A stretch of DNA of 64,000 nt from Azotobacter vinelandii CA (GCF_000380335.1 NC_021149.1:4082501-4146500), one strand, 5' to 3'; shown: positions 10,444 to 21,917, counted from the first letter of the stretch. Program-made: numbers and translations. The notes: generated from the sequence alone by a model not told the origin.

Positions 10444-11219
10444 CACCGCTTTCTCCGCGTATGGGCCTCGCCGCGGGCCGCCTTCTGGGTTTCCGTCAGG
10501 ATGCCACGCAGGATATTCATTTCCAGCTTGCTGATCCCGCCGCGGCCATACAGCCGGCGCAGGCGCGACATCAGGTGGCGCGGCTTTTCCGGATCGAGGA
10601 AGCCGATCTCCACCAGGGTGCTTTCCAGGTGCCCGTAGAACAGCTCCAGTTCGTCCATGGTGGCCGGCTGGGAATTGAGCATCGCCGTGGTTTCCAGCTT
10701 TTCCTGCTTGCTCGGCACCCCTTCGGCCGCCAGCCAGGCCATGCGCACCTCATAGACGAGCACCTGCACCGCCGCCGCCAGATTCAGAGAGCTGAACGAA
10801 GGATCCGAGGGAATGTGCACATGGAACTGGCAGCGCTGCAGTTCTTCGTTGGTCAGCCCGGCGTATTCGCGACCGAACACCAGCGCCACCTCGGCGCCCT
10901 GACCGACCTGCTCCAGACAGGTCGCGGCGCATTCGCGCGGGTCCAGCAACGGCCAGGGAATGCGCCGGTCGCGGGCGCTGGTGCCGAGCGCCAGCGTGCA
11001 ACCGACCAGCGCCTCTTCCAGAGTGGCGACCACCTGCGCATTGTCCAGGATGTCGGTGGCGCCGGAGGCCCGGGCAACCGCCTCGCTGCTCGGAAAGTCT
11101 TCGGGAGCGACCAGATAGAGACGGCTCAGCCCCATGTTCCGCATGGCGCGGGCCGCCCCTCCGATATTGCCGGGGTGACTGGTATTCACCAGGACAACAC
11201 GAATGCTCTGCAGCAACAC
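10443..11219 (-). CDS. trmJ: tRNA (cytidine/uridine-32-2'-O)-methyltransferase TrmJ
   Basis: TrmJ is a SPOUT-class enzyme that 2'-O-methylates position 32 of several tRNAs. I use the GTG at 11219 ([20 protein letters not shown]) because GTGGAG sits just upstream and the family begins there; an in-frame ATG 27 codons earlier would add an unrelated leader. The 258 residues contain [15 protein letters not shown], the SPOUT knot motifs VFGREYAGL and [16 protein letters not shown], and a basic C-terminus. It overlaps cysE and diverges from suhB, the usual arrangement. Confidence 0.93.
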   Translation of the reverse strand: MLLQSIRVVLVNTSHPGNIGGAARAMRNMGLSRLYLVAPEDFPSSEAVARASGATDILDNAQVVATLEEALVGCTLALGTSARDRRIPWPLLDPRECAATCLEQVGQGAEVALVFGREYAGLTNEELQRCQFHVHIPSDPSFSSLNLAAAVQVLVYEVRMAWLAAEGVPSKQEKLETTAMLNSQPATMDELELFYGHLESTLVEIGFLDPEKPRHLMSRLRRLYGRGGISKLEMNILRGILTETQKAARGEAHTRRKR

Positions 11220-11294
11220 CGGCTCCACGACGTATACGGCCAAAGGGGCTGGAATCTTACAGAAGCCGGGTGGCGAGCGCCACGCGCCCGGCGA

Positions 11295-11323
11295 CTGCAT
11301 ACCCTACCCGTTTCTGCTAGTAT
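11295..11323 (+). promoter_or_regulatory. Candidate suhB promoter
   Basis: CTGCAT (11295-11300) and TAGTAT (11318-11323) are 17 bases apart and end 38 bases before the suhB ATG. The -35 is weak, so this is only the best candidate in the trmJ-suhB divergent gap. Confidence 0.4.
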
Positions 11324-11361
11324 GGCCGGCTTTCCTCGACAACGACCCAGGTGAAACCTCC

Positions 11362-12177
11362 ATGCAGCCCATGCTGAATATCGCGCTGCGCGCGGCCCGC
11401 AGCGCCGGCGAACTGATCTTCCGCTCCATCGAACGCCTGGACGTCATCTCGGTCGACGAGAAGGACGCCAAGGACTATGTCAGCGAGGTCGATCGCGCGG
11501 CGGAGCAGACCATCATCGCCACCCTGCGCAAGGCCTATCCGCATCACGCCATCCTCGGCGAGGAAAGCGGACAGCAAGCGGGCAGCGGCGAGGGCGCCGA
11601 CTACCAGTGGATCATCGATCCGCTGGACGGCACCACCAACTTCCTGCGCGGCGTGCCGCACTTCGCGGTGAGCATCGCCTGCAAACACAAGGGCCGCCTG
11701 GAGCACGCCGTGGTGCTCGATCCGGTCCGTCAGGAAGAATTCACCGCCAGCCGCGGCAACGGCGCCGCCCTCAACGGCCGGCGCATCCGCGTCAGCTCGC
11801 GCAAGAGCCTGGATGGCGCTCTGCTGGGTACCGGCTTCCCCTTCCGCGACAGCCAGCTCGAATACCTCGAGAACTACCTGGGCATGTTCCGCGCGCTGAC
11901 CGGCCAGACCGCCGGCATCCGCCGCGCCGGCGCCGCCAGCCTGGATCTGGCCTACGTCGCCGCCGGCCGCTACGACGCCTTCTGGGAGTTCGGCCTGTCC
12001 GAATGGGACATGGCCGCCGGCGCCCTGCTGATCCAGGAGGCGGGCGGCCTGGTGAGCGACTTCGGCGGCGGCCACGAATTCCTCGAGAAGGGTCATGTGG
12101 TGGCCGGCAATACCAAGTGCTTCAAGGCCGTGCTGACCGCCATCCAGCCGCACCTGCCGCCAGCGCTGAAACGCTGA
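11362..12177 (+). CDS. suhB: Inositol-1-monophosphatase family protein SuhB
   Basis: SuhB is a Mg-dependent inositol monophosphatase that also joins the ribosomal RNA antitermination complex. The 271-residue product starts [16 protein letters not shown] and carries the family metal-binding motifs EESG (the GEESGQ segment), DPLDGTTNF and WDMAAGALLIQEAGG. It is the only plus-strand gene in the first 17 kb, between trmJ and the secDF operon, and ends before a bidirectional terminator. Confidence 0.96.
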   Translation: MQPMLNIALRAARSAGELIFRSIERLDVISVDEKDAKDYVSEVDRAAEQTIIATLRKAYPHHAILGEESGQQAGSGEGADYQWIIDPLDGTTNFLRGVPHFAVSIACKHKGRLEHAVVLDPVRQEEFTASRGNGAALNGRRIRVSSRKSLDGALLGTGFPFRDSQLEYLENYLGMFRALTGQTAGIRRAGAASLDLAYVAAGRYDAFWEFGLSEWDMAAGALLIQEAGGLVSDFGGGHEFLEKGHVVAGNTKCFKAVLTAIQPHLPPALKR

Positions 12178-12193
12178 GGCGAGGCCGGAAAAT

Positions 12194-12219
12194 AAAAAAC
12201 CCGCCAATGCGGGTTTTTT
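12194..12219. terminator. Bidirectional terminator between suhB and secF
   Basis: AAAAAACCCGC-CAAT-GCGGGTTTTTT is a stem with A- and T-tracts on either side, so it can terminate both the plus-strand suhB transcript and the minus-strand secDF transcript. Confidence 0.9.
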
Positions 12220-12270
12220 GTCGTCAGCGGGAAGACGTCGCCGGACAACTCGTCCGGCACGGCCCCGCGC

Positions 12271-13185
12271 TCAAGGCCGCAGGTCCGTCTCGGCCTCCTG
12301 GGCCACCGGAGGAATCAGGTCGTCGCGGGTCAGCTTCAGCCAGATCAGCACGACGTTGGCAATGTAGATCGAGGAATAGGTGCCGGCCATCACCCCGATG
12401 AACAGCGCCAGGGAAAAGCCCCAAAGCGGCTCGCCACCGAACAGCATCAAGGCCAGTATCGCCAACAGCGTGGAAATCGAAGTCGCCATGGTCCGCAGCA
12501 GCGTCTGGGTCGTGGAGATATTGATGTTCTCGACCAGGTCGGCCTTGCGCAGCAGGCGGAAATTCTCGCGGATGCGGTCGAACACCACGATGGTGTCGTT
12601 CAGCGAATAACCGATGATCGCCAGCACAGCGGCCAGCACCGTGAGATCGAAGGGGATCTGGAGAAAGGAAAAGACACCGAGGGTGACGATGACGTCGTGG
12701 AACAGGGACAGCACCGCGCCGCAGCCGAACTTCCACTGGAAGCGGAAAGCCACGTAGACCAGTATCCCCCCCAGCGCCAGCAGCATGCCCAGACCACCCT
12801 GGTCGCGCAGCTCCTCGCCCACCGCCGGGCCGACGAACTCGGCCCGCTTGACCGTCATCGGATTGTCGGAGGCGGATTGGCGCAGTGCCGATGCCACCTT
12901 CTCGCCCAGTTGCGGATCGTCACCCTTCAGGCGCACCAGCACATCGGTGGTCGCCCCGAAACTCTGCACGAGGGCATCGCCGTAGCCGGCCGTCTCCAGT
13001 CCGGCACGCACGTCCGACAGCTCGACCGGACGCTCATAGCTCAGTTCGATGAGGGTACCGCCGGTGAAATCCAGACCGAAATTCAGCCCCCGGACAGCCA
13101 GACTGACCAGGGACAACAGGGTCAGCACCAGGGTCGCGACGAAAGCGACCCGGCGGATACCCATGAAATTGATGACACGCTTCAT
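12271..13185 (-). CDS. secF: Protein translocase subunit SecF
   Basis: SecF pairs with SecD to use the proton gradient to pull secreted proteins out of SecYEG. The 304-residue protein has a first membrane helix (about 11-33), the conserved GLDFTGGTLIEL, a periplasmic domain to about 130, and five further helices. The RND motif GYSLNDTIVVFDRIREN is also present. It follows secD by 10 bases. Confidence 0.96.
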   Translation of the reverse strand: MKRVINFMGIRRVAFVATLVLTLLSLVSLAVRGLNFGLDFTGGTLIELSYERPVELSDVRAGLETAGYGDALVQSFGATTDVLVRLKGDDPQLGEKVASALRQSASDNPMTVKRAEFVGPAVGEELRDQGGLGMLLALGGILVYVAFRFQWKFGCGAVLSLFHDVIVTLGVFSFLQIPFDLTVLAAVLAIIGYSLNDTIVVFDRIRENFRLLRKADLVENINISTTQTLLRTMATSISTLLAILALMLFGGEPLWGFSLALFIGVMAGTYSSIYIANVVLIWLKLTRDDLIPPVAQEAETDLRP

Positions 13186-13195
13186 GCCGAACCCC

Positions 13196-15064
13196 TCAAA
13201 TCCACAGTTTCTTCAGATCGCGGCCGCCGTAGATCAGGTTGACCATGCCGCGGGTCACGATGATGGCGGTGAACAGGGAGGTGACGATCCCCAGCGACAT
13301 GGTCACGGCAAAGCCCTTGACCGGCCCGGTCCCCATGGCGAACAGGATTCCGCCCACCAGCAGAGTGGTCAGGTTGCCGTCGAGAATCGCCGAGAAGGCA
13401 CGGTCGAAGCCTTCGTGGATGGCCCGCTGGACCGACAGGCCATTGGCGATTTCCTCGCGGATGCGCGAGAAGATCAGCACGTTGGCATCCACCGCCATGC
13501 CCATGGTCAACACTATGCCGGCGATGCCCGGCAGGGTCAGGGTCGCGCCGAGCAGCGACATCAGCGCCACCAGCAGCACCATGTTGAAGGCCAGCGCCAC
13601 CGCGGCCAGCAGGCCGAAGAACTTGTAGATCAGCAGCATGAACAGGGTGACGAAGAGGAATCCCCACAGCGAGGCCTGGATGCCCAACTGGATGTTCTCC
13701 GCCCCCAGGCTCGGCCCCAGGGTACGCTCCTCGGCGAAGTACATCGGCGCCGCCAGGCCACCGGCACGCAGCAGCAACGCCAGCTCCGAGGACTCGCCCT
13801 GGCCATTGAGGCCGGTGATGCGGAACTGGCTGCCGAGCGGCGACTGGATGGTCGCCAGGCTGATGATCTTCTTCTCCTCCCGGAAGGTTTCGACCGCCAC
13901 CTCCTTCTCGACGCCGTCGATCGTCTGCTTGACGTAGCGGGTCACCGGCTTCTGCTCGATGAACAACACGGCCATGGCGCGCCCGACGCTGTTGCGGGTC
14001 GCCCGGTTCATCAATTCGCCGCCATGGCCATCGAGACGGATGTTGACCTGCGGACGGCCGTTCTCGTCGTAGCTGGCCTGGGCGTCGGTGACCTGATCAC
14101 CGGTGATGATCAGGCTGCGCTCCAAGGCCACCGGCGGGCGCCCTCCCTCGCGAAACTCGAAGGTCTCGGTAATGGCGCGCGAAGCATCGGATTCGGCGGC
14201 CATACGGAACTCGAGGCTGGCGGTCTTGCCGAGAATCCGCTTGGCCTCGGCGGTATCCTGCACGCCGGGCAATTCGACGACGATGCGATTGGCGCCCTGG
14301 CGCTGCACCAGCGGCTCGGACACGCCCAGTTCGTTGACCCGGTTGCGCACCGTGGTCAGGTTCTGCCTGATCGAGTACTCGCGAATCTCCGCCAGCTTCG
14401 CCGCCGTCAGCGTCAGGCGCAGCACCGGCTGGCCATTGCGTTCGCCGGCACTCAGATCGAAGTCGCTGAAATTCTTGCGTATCGACGCCTGTGCCTGCTC
14501 CAGTTGCCCGCTGTCGGCGAAGCCAAGCTGAATGGCACCGTCCTGCTGCGGCAGGCTGCGATAGCGCTGGCGCTCCTTGCGCAGCAGGCTCTTCACCTCG
14601 CCCTCGTACACCTTCAAACGCGCATCCAGCGCCTTGTCCATGTCCACCTCGAGCAGGAAATGCACGCCGCCGGACAGGTCCAGGCCCAGTTTCATCGGAT
14701 TGGCGCCCAGGGCGCGCAGCCAGCCGGGCGTGGTCGGCGCCAGGTTCAGCGCGACCACGTAGTCGTCGCCGAGCACCTTGCGCGCCACGTCCTTGGCCTC
14801 CAGTTGGCGTCCCTGGTCGACCAGACGCAACAGTCCGGTCTTGCCTTCATCGGTCAGGCTGCTCGCCTTGACGGCGATGCCGGCCTCGGCCAGCGCCTTG
14901 CCGACATGCTCGAGATCGCCCTGTCCGATCTGGCGGGCCGCGCTTGCCCCGCTGATCTGGATGGCCGGGTCGTCGGGAAAGAGATTGGGTGCGGAATAGA
15001 CAATGCCGACCAGCAGCACGGCCAGGATCAGCAGATACTTCCACAGGGGATACTTGTTGAGCAT
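13196..15064 (-). CDS. secD: Protein translocase subunit SecD
   Basis: SecD is the larger half of the SecDF export motor. From the ATG at 15064 (MLNKYPLWKYLLIL) the product is 622 residues: one N-terminal helix, the large periplasmic P1 and head domains (LGLDLSGGVHFLLEVD), and five C-terminal helices with GMAVDANVLIFSRIREE. It lies between yajC and secF. A frame extension 15 codons upstream has no ribosome site and includes the yajC-secD gap, so I did not use it. Confidence 0.96.
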   Translation of the reverse strand: MLNKYPLWKYLLILAVLLVGIVYSAPNLFPDDPAIQISGASAARQIGQGDLEHVGKALAEAGIAVKASSLTDEGKTGLLRLVDQGRQLEAKDVARKVLGDDYVVALNLAPTTPGWLRALGANPMKLGLDLSGGVHFLLEVDMDKALDARLKVYEGEVKSLLRKERQRYRSLPQQDGAIQLGFADSGQLEQAQASIRKNFSDFDLSAGERNGQPVLRLTLTAAKLAEIREYSIRQNLTTVRNRVNELGVSEPLVQRQGANRIVVELPGVQDTAEAKRILGKTASLEFRMAAESDASRAITETFEFREGGRPPVALERSLIITGDQVTDAQASYDENGRPQVNIRLDGHGGELMNRATRNSVGRAMAVLFIEQKPVTRYVKQTIDGVEKEVAVETFREEKKIISLATIQSPLGSQFRITGLNGQGESSELALLLRAGGLAAPMYFAEERTLGPSLGAENIQLGIQASLWGFLFVTLFMLLIYKFFGLLAAVALAFNMVLLVALMSLLGATLTLPGIAGIVLTMGMAVDANVLIFSRIREEIANGLSVQRAIHEGFDRAFSAILDGNLTTLLVGGILFAMGTGPVKGFAVTMSLGIVTSLFTAIIVTRGMVNLIYGGRDLKKLWI

Positions 15065-15128
15065 GACGCCGTCCGGTTGAGACGCGGGGCGCCTTGCGCG
15101 CCCCGTCACGGATGAAAGAAGTGGAGCT

Positions 15129-15464
15129 TCAGATGGCCTTCAGGGTGCCCTTGGGCAGGGAGGCGACGATCGCGCCTTTCTGGATCTTCAGTTCCACGGT
15201 GTCGGAAACCTCCAGCACCACGAAATCATCGGCCACCTTGTTCACCCGTCCGGCGATACCGCCGGTGGTCACCACCTCGTCGCCCTTCTGCAGGCCGCTC
15301 AGCAGATTCTTGTGCTCCTTGGCGCGCTTGGCCTGGGGACGCCAGATCATCAGGTAGAAGATGACCAGGAAACCGACCAGAAAGATCCACTCGAAGCCGG
15401 CTCCCGGAGGAGCGCCGGCGGGAGCGGCGGCTTCGGCGTAGGCGGCAGGAATCAGAAAACTCAT
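15129..15464 (-). CDS. yajC: Sec translocon accessory protein YajC
   Basis: YajC is a small membrane protein that associates with SecDF. The 111-residue product has one hydrophobic helix (about 26-45, WIFLVGFLVIFYLMIW), the following RPQAKRAKEHKNLLSGLQKGDEVVTTGG split over the conserved cytoplasmic domain, and the usual length. It sits between tgt and secD. Confidence 0.95.
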   Translation of the reverse strand: MSFLIPAAYAEAAAPAGAPPGAGFEWIFLVGFLVIFYLMIWRPQAKRAKEHKNLLSGLQKGDEVVTTGGIAGRVNKVADDFVVLEVSDTVELKIQKGAIVASLPKGTLKAI

Positions 15465-15506
15465 GTAGCTCTCCTGTTGAAAGGATTCGGAGGAAAGGAT
15501 GGCCGA

Positions 15507-17677
<2,171 letters not shown>

Positions 17678-17745
17678 GATGAAGAGGCCAGCTTTTCGGG
17701 GCGCAAAGCTTACCGGAAAGCGCCACAAGTGACCACGCGGCACGA

Positions 17746-17774
17746 TTGACCCACCTCGCACACCTCCCTATACT
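17746..17774 (+). promoter_or_regulatory. Promoter of tRNA-Leu
   Basis: TTGACC (17746-17751) and TATACT (17769-17774) are 17 bases apart and end 13 bases before the mature tRNA 5' end, a strong sigma-70 promoter. Confidence 0.85.
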
Positions 17775-17787
17775 GCGCCGCCATTGT

Positions 17788-17874
17788 GCCTCGGTGGCGG
17801 AATCGGTAGACGCGGCGGATTCAAAATCCGTTTCTGGCGACAGAGTGAGAGTTCGAGTCTCTCCCGGGGCACCA
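17788..17874 (+). tRNA. tRNA-Leu (anticodon CAA)
   Basis: The 87 bases fold as a class II tRNA. The acceptor GCCTCGG pairs with CCGGGGC, the anticodon stem GCGGA/TCCGT holds the loop TTCAAAA with anticodon CAA, there is a long variable arm, and the T arm is GAGAG-TTCGAGT-CTCTC with encoded CCA. It reads UUG. Its 3' end is the likely attachment site of the island that follows. Confidence 0.95.
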
Positions 17875-17917
17875 CACAAACTTTTCGGGACTTCCCAAGC
17901 AAGCCCGAAAGCCTAGA

Positions 17918-17947
17918 GAAACCGGCCTTAGAGCCGGTTTTTTGTTG
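17918..17947 (+). terminator. Terminator after tRNA-Leu
   Basis: ACCGGC-CTTAGA-GCCGGT followed by TTTTT. A closely similar hairpin is repeated at 28306-28336, at the far end of the island. Confidence 0.8.
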
Positions 17948-17987
17948 CCTGCGATTCCCAAGCCTTCCCTTGTAAGCCCAAAACATT

Positions 17988-18035
17988 GTGAGTAGTTTCG
18001 TGAGTAGACCGAGTTCGGTTTTCAAATCTACTCAC
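17988..18035. repeat. GTGAGTAG repeats, candidate integrase arm sites
   Basis: GTGAGTAG occurs at 17988-17995 and 18000-18007 (12-base period) and inverted as CTACTCAC at 18028-18035, between the tRNA terminator and the integrase gene. This position and spacing fit arm-type sites of the integrase, or an operator for its gene. Confidence 0.5.
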
Positions 18036-18048
18036 ACCCGGGCGCCCC

Positions 18049-19254
18049 ATGCCGCTATCAGACTCAGCCATCCGCACTGCCAAACCGAGAGAAAAACTGT
18101 ATCGGCTGGCGGACGCCAACGGCCTATGCCTGGAGGTGACGCCCACCGGCTCCAAGCTGTGGCGCTACCGCTACCGCTTCAACGGCAATGCAAAGATGCT
18201 GGCGCTTGGCGTCTACCCTGCCGTCACGCTCCAGAAAGCCCGCCAGCTGCGTGACGCAGCCCGCCAGTTGCTGGCCGAAGGCAAAGACCCCAGCGCCGAA
18301 CGCAAGGCCGAGCAGGAAGCCCAGCAGAGTGACGGCCTGACCTTCGAGACGCTGGCGCGGGAGTGGCACGCCTACCGGGCGCCACGTTGGGCGAAGTCCA
18401 CCGCCGACAAGACCGCCGCCTATCTGGAGTCGGACTTGCTGCCTGTCCTGGGGAAACGTCCGGTGAAGGCAATCACCCGCCCCGAGTTGGTGGAGCTGCT
18501 GCACGGGATCGAGGACCGGGGCGCGCACAACGTCGCCAAGAAGTGCCGCCAGTGGCTGAGCCAGATTTTCCGCTTCGGGCTGGCCAAGGGCAGCGTCGAC
18601 GCCAACCCCGCCACCGACCTGGACGTAGTGGCAGCCCATGCGCCGGCCACCCGCCACCATCCGCACGTCACCTTTGCCGAGCTGCCCGAGCTGCTGGGCA
18701 AGATCGAGGGCGCCAGCATCAACGTCCTGACCCGCCACGCCATCCGCCTGCTGGTGCTGACCGGGGTTCGCCCGGGCGAACTGCGCGCCGCCCCCTGGTC
18801 AGAGTTCGACCTCAAGGCCGCCGTCTGGACGATCCCGAAAGAGCGCATGAAAGCCCGCCGCCCGCATATCGTCCCCCTGCCCCGCCAGGCCATGGCGATC
18901 CTGCGCGAGCTGCAAGAGATCACCGGGGCATATGAGCTGGTCTTTGCAGGCCGCAACAACAGCGCCCGCCCGATGAGCGAAAACACGGTGAACAAGGCCC
19001 TGGCCGATGCCGGCTACCGGGGCCGCCAGACCGGCCACGGCTTCCGCCACCTGCTGAGCACTGAACTGAACAGCCGGGGGTACAACCGGGACTGGATCGA
19101 GCGCCAGCTCGCCCACGGCGACCAAGACGAGATGCGCGACACCTACAACCATGCCACCTACCTGGAGCAGCGCCGGGACATGATGCAAGCCTGGGCCGAC
19201 TCGATAGACGCGCTGTGTGCTGGCGCCAACGTGGTGAGCATCAAGAGGGCATAA
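18049..19254 (+). CDS. Tyrosine recombinase (P4-type integrase, DUF4102)
   Basis: The 401-residue product has an N-terminal DUF4102 arm-binding domain (MPLSDSAIRTAKPREKLYRL, then LALGVYPAVTLQKAR), a SAM-like core-binding domain (about 95-185) and a C-terminal catalytic domain. The catalytic residues are visible as Arg in TGVRPGELR, His-x-x-Arg in HGFRHLLST, His in LAHGD and Tyr in YNHATY. It would integrate and excise the island at the 3' end of tRNA-Leu 175 bases upstream. It appears intact. Confidence 0.95.
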   Translation: MPLSDSAIRTAKPREKLYRLADANGLCLEVTPTGSKLWRYRYRFNGNAKMLALGVYPAVTLQKARQLRDAARQLLAEGKDPSAERKAEQEAQQSDGLTFETLAREWHAYRAPRWAKSTADKTAAYLESDLLPVLGKRPVKAITRPELVELLHGIEDRGAHNVAKKCRQWLSQIFRFGLAKGSVDANPATDLDVVAAHAPATRHHPHVTFAELPELLGKIEGASINVLTRHAIRLLVLTGVRPGELRAAPWSEFDLKAAVWTIPKERMKARRPHIVPLPRQAMAILRELQEITGAYELVFAGRNNSARPMSENTVNKALADAGYRGRQTGHGFRHLLSTELNSRGYNRDWIERQLAHGDQDEMRDTYNHATYLEQRRDMMQAWADSIDALCAGANVVSIKRA

Positions 19255-19260
19255 GCATGA

Positions 19261-19599
19261 ATGCTAACAACACACTATTTGGATAAATCTATGGAAACTT
19301 TTACAAACGAAATCGAGCACCTTCAAAAAAATCTCAAAAAAGGAAAGCTAAAACCCCCAAAAGATATTCTTGGCGCTGCGAGCTATGCACTAGGAATGCT
19401 AAATATCATAACAACAATAGACAGTAAAAAAGACTCAGTTGACAACCAATCCGCCAGCATGGATCGAGTAACAACATATATATTTCAATTGATCAATGAA
19501 ATAAAAGACAACCATGCAGCCCTAGACGCATTAGCGGGAGCACTAACCGCACTCACATGCGAGCGAACAATTAAAGTTGCATCGAATCAAAAAAATTAG
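19261..19599 (+). CDS. Hypothetical AT-rich island gene
   Basis: I do not recognise this 112-residue product. It is predicted largely helical (FTNEIEHLQKNLKKGK, then LGAASYALGMLNIITTI and a C-terminal ALDALAGALTALTCER) and has no signal peptide or clear membrane segment. Base composition is far more AT-rich than the rest of the window (runs such as CAAAAAAATCTCAAAAAAGG), so it was acquired from elsewhere. It starts 6 bases after the integrase stop, with an alternative ATG at 19291. The slot between integrase and alpA is where satellites often carry accessory, including antiphage, genes; that role is only a possibility here. Confidence 0.6.
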   Translation: MLTTHYLDKSMETFTNEIEHLQKNLKKGKLKPPKDILGAASYALGMLNIITTIDSKKDSVDNQSASMDRVTTYIFQLINEIKDNHAALDALAGALTALTCERTIKVASNQKN

Positions 19600-19850
19600 A
19601 AAAAATGCTTTTAGGAATCAGCAACATAAATCAATGCAAAGCAAGAGCCATAGAAAGAGCAAGAGAAATTGCTACAGATTTATGGCAAGCCGATACTACA
19701 CACGAGTTCCGCCTCTTAGATATGGCCGAGCAGATCGAAGACATTTTAAGGCGTGAAGGTATCGAGAAGTTACCGACCATGACGCGAATCAAGGAATGGA
19801 TAAAGCCCGTCGCCCCGGACTGATCTTGCCCAGCCCTCGTGGACACAGGT

Positions 19851-20711
19851 TTAAGCACGCATCCGGGCCTCGAAGGCTTCCGGACTGATGTATCCCAGTG
19901 TGCTGTGACGACGCTGGCGGTTGTAGTCGGTTTCGATGTATTCGAACACGGTTTGACGCATCTGGGCATGCGTACCGAAGCGTTCCCCATGGATGCACTC
20001 GACCTTCAGACTGTGAAAGAAGCTTTCGGCACAGGCGTTGTCGTAGCAATTGCCCTTCGCGCTCATGCTGCCGCGCAGCCGATGGGCACGAAGCAGTTCC
20101 CGATAGGCCGCCGAACAGTACTGGCTGCCTCGATCCGTATGCACGATCACGCCTTGAGGCTGCTTGCGCCGCCACAGGGCCATGCGCAGGGCATCGCAGG
20201 CCAGCTCGGCCGTCATGCGCTCGTTCATGGCCCAGCCGATCACCCTGCGCGAGTACAGGTCGATGATCACGGCCAGATACAACCAGCCTTCTTCCGTACG
20301 CAGGTAAGTCATGTCGCCCACCCACTTCCGGTTGGGCGCCGCTGCCGTGAAGTCCTGCCGGAGCAGGTTGTCCGCCACCGGTAGTGAGTGCCTGGAATTC
20401 GTGGTGGCCTTGAACTTCCTGGCAGCCCTGGCCCGCAGTCCCTGGCGTCGCATCGAAGCAGCCACGGTCTTGCGATTGCAGGGCAGGCCCGACGCCTTCA
20501 GGTCGAGGCATAACCGCGGAGCCCCGCTGCGCCCCTTCCGCTCGTGGTAGGCCTGAGCTACCAGGCGGTCCAGTTGGGTCTGTTGCTGGCGGCGCTTCGA
20601 GAGCGTGCGCGAACACCAGGCGTAGTAGCCGCTGCGGGCAATGCCCAGCACACGGCACATGACCTTCAGTGGAAACTGCCGAGTATGGGCTTGCATGAAG
20701 GCGTACTTCAC
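19851..20711 (-). CDS. IS3-family transposase OrfB (DDE integrase domain)
   Basis: The 286-residue product starts with GTG at 20711 ([19 protein letters not shown]), which overlaps the orfA TGA. It has the HTH_21 region and the rve catalytic core with D in VGDMTYL, D in VHTDRGSQY and E in [12 protein letters not shown]. It is normally expressed as an OrfAB fusion through -1 frameshifting, which here is blocked by the IS1111 insertion in orfA. Confidence 0.92.
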   Translation of the reverse strand: MKYAFMQAHTRQFPLKVMCRVLGIARSGYYAWCSRTLSKRRQQQTQLDRLVAQAYHERKGRSGAPRLCLDLKASGLPCNRKTVAASMRRQGLRARAARKFKATTNSRHSLPVADNLLRQDFTAAAPNRKWVGDMTYLRTEEGWLYLAVIIDLYSRRVIGWAMNERMTAELACDALRMALWRRKQPQGVIVHTDRGSQYCSAAYRELLRAHRLRGSMSAKGNCYDNACAESFFHSLKVECIHGERFGTHAQMRQTVFEYIETDYNRQRRHSTLGYISPEAFEARMRA

Positions 20712-20814
20712 TTGAGGCTCCTGGCAAAGTACGCGGCGGCTTAATGAGATGGTCACCCCCACACCCTGCGAGGGCCATGCTTTCGCAGGGTGTTTCATTT
20801 TGGAGACCATCACC

Positions 20815-21680
20815 ATGAGCGACGTGGCACTGATAGGAATCGACCTCGGCAAGCACAGCTTCCATCTTCACGGACAAGACAAGATCGGCCGAGAGGTCTT
20901 TCGCAGGAAGTCGTCGCGTCAGCAGATGATGCGGTTCTTCGGCAACCTCCCGGCTTTTCACGTTCCTCAATGCGCTTCGTGACGCCCAGGACCGAGGCCC
21001 AGCAGACGCTCTCGGTCCTGCATCGCATGCGGGAATCCCTGGTGCGGGATCGGACCAAAACCGCCAATCAGATGCATGGTTTTCTGCTGGAGTTCGGAGT
21101 CAGTCTGCCCAAAGGGTTGGCAGTCATGAGGCGCCTGCCCGGTGTCCTGACCGAGCGGCCACTGCCTGTTCGGTTAAGCCTGCTGCTGCAGCGCCTGCAC
21201 GCGCACTTCGACTACCTCGACAAACAGATCAGGGAACTGGACAAGGAGGTTGCAGGCCAGCTCGCGAGCGATGACCTGGGCAGCCGCTTGCTGACCATCC
21301 CATGCATCGGCCCCATCACCGCCAGCCTATTGGCTGCCGAAATAGGCGATGGCAGGCAATACGGATGCAGCCGGGACTTCGCCGCGTCCGTCGGTCTGGT
21401 GCCCAGGCAGTACAGCACCGGTGGCAAAGCCAGGCTACTGGGCATCAGCAAGCGCGGCGACAAGAGGCTCAGGCAACTGCTGGTCCAGTGCGCCAGGGTT
21501 TACCTGCAACGACTGGAGCATCAGCGCGGCGCCCTGGCCGACTGGGTACGCGCCCTGCGCAGTCGCCGCCACTCGAACGTGGTCGCCTGCGCCTTGGCCA
21601 ACAAGTTGGCTCGCATCGCCTGGTCGATCGCGGCCAACCACACGCAGTTCGAAGCGGGGCCAGACGCCTCGGCGGCCTGA
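20815..21680 (+). pseudogene. IS110/IS1111-family transposase, internally deleted and frameshifted
   Basis: The N-terminal RuvC-like (DEDD) domain starts at the ATG at 20815 ([20 protein letters not shown]) and runs to FFGNLP, about codon 46, then reads out of frame to a stop. The coding sequence resumes in another frame at about 20968 with SMRFVTPRTEAQQTLSVLHR and continues through the transposase_20 domain (IPCIGPITASLLAAEIGDG, QLLVQCARVYL) to 21680. Comparison with intact family members, from memory, suggests about 50 codons are missing, including the other acidic residues of the first domain. A hairpin CCCTGCGA/TCGCAGGG (20764-20790) lies before the start. Confidence 0.88.
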
Positions 21681-21699
21681 CCTTGCCGTTGCGCAGTAC

Positions 21700-21917
21700 C
21701 CCGAACACCTTCCAGGTTTTGCGATAGCTGGACAAGCGATGACGTGAACGGCCCACCGGCCTGGCGAAAAACCTGGCGTAAAAATCGGCTTTCGAAGCCG
21801 CCGACTTTTTCAGGATCGCCAGGCGCGACTCTCATCGTGGCGCGGAGCATGCTCCAAACGGACGCCGGATAGATTTAGGCAAGCCCAATACTCATCGCTG
21901 ATCACTATTGCAAAAAC
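21700..21917 (+). ncRNA. Candidate bridge/seekRNA region of the IS1111 element
   Basis: In the IS1111 group the guide RNA is encoded between the transposase stop and the right end. This stretch is noncoding and structured. CCAGGTTTT (21712-21720) pairs with AAAACCTGG (21768-21776), a second hairpin CGGCTT-TCG-AAGCCG lies at 21786-21800, and GGAGCATGCTCC (21844-21855) is palindromic. CGTAAAAA (21777-21784) and AAGCCGCCG (21795-21803) are complementary to the two plus-strand flanks of the element. The exact RNA ends cannot be read from sequence. Confidence 0.5.

Noticed and set aside
13049-15115. Long open plus-strand frame opposite secD
   Set aside because: Same cause; secD on the other strand is full length with all motifs.
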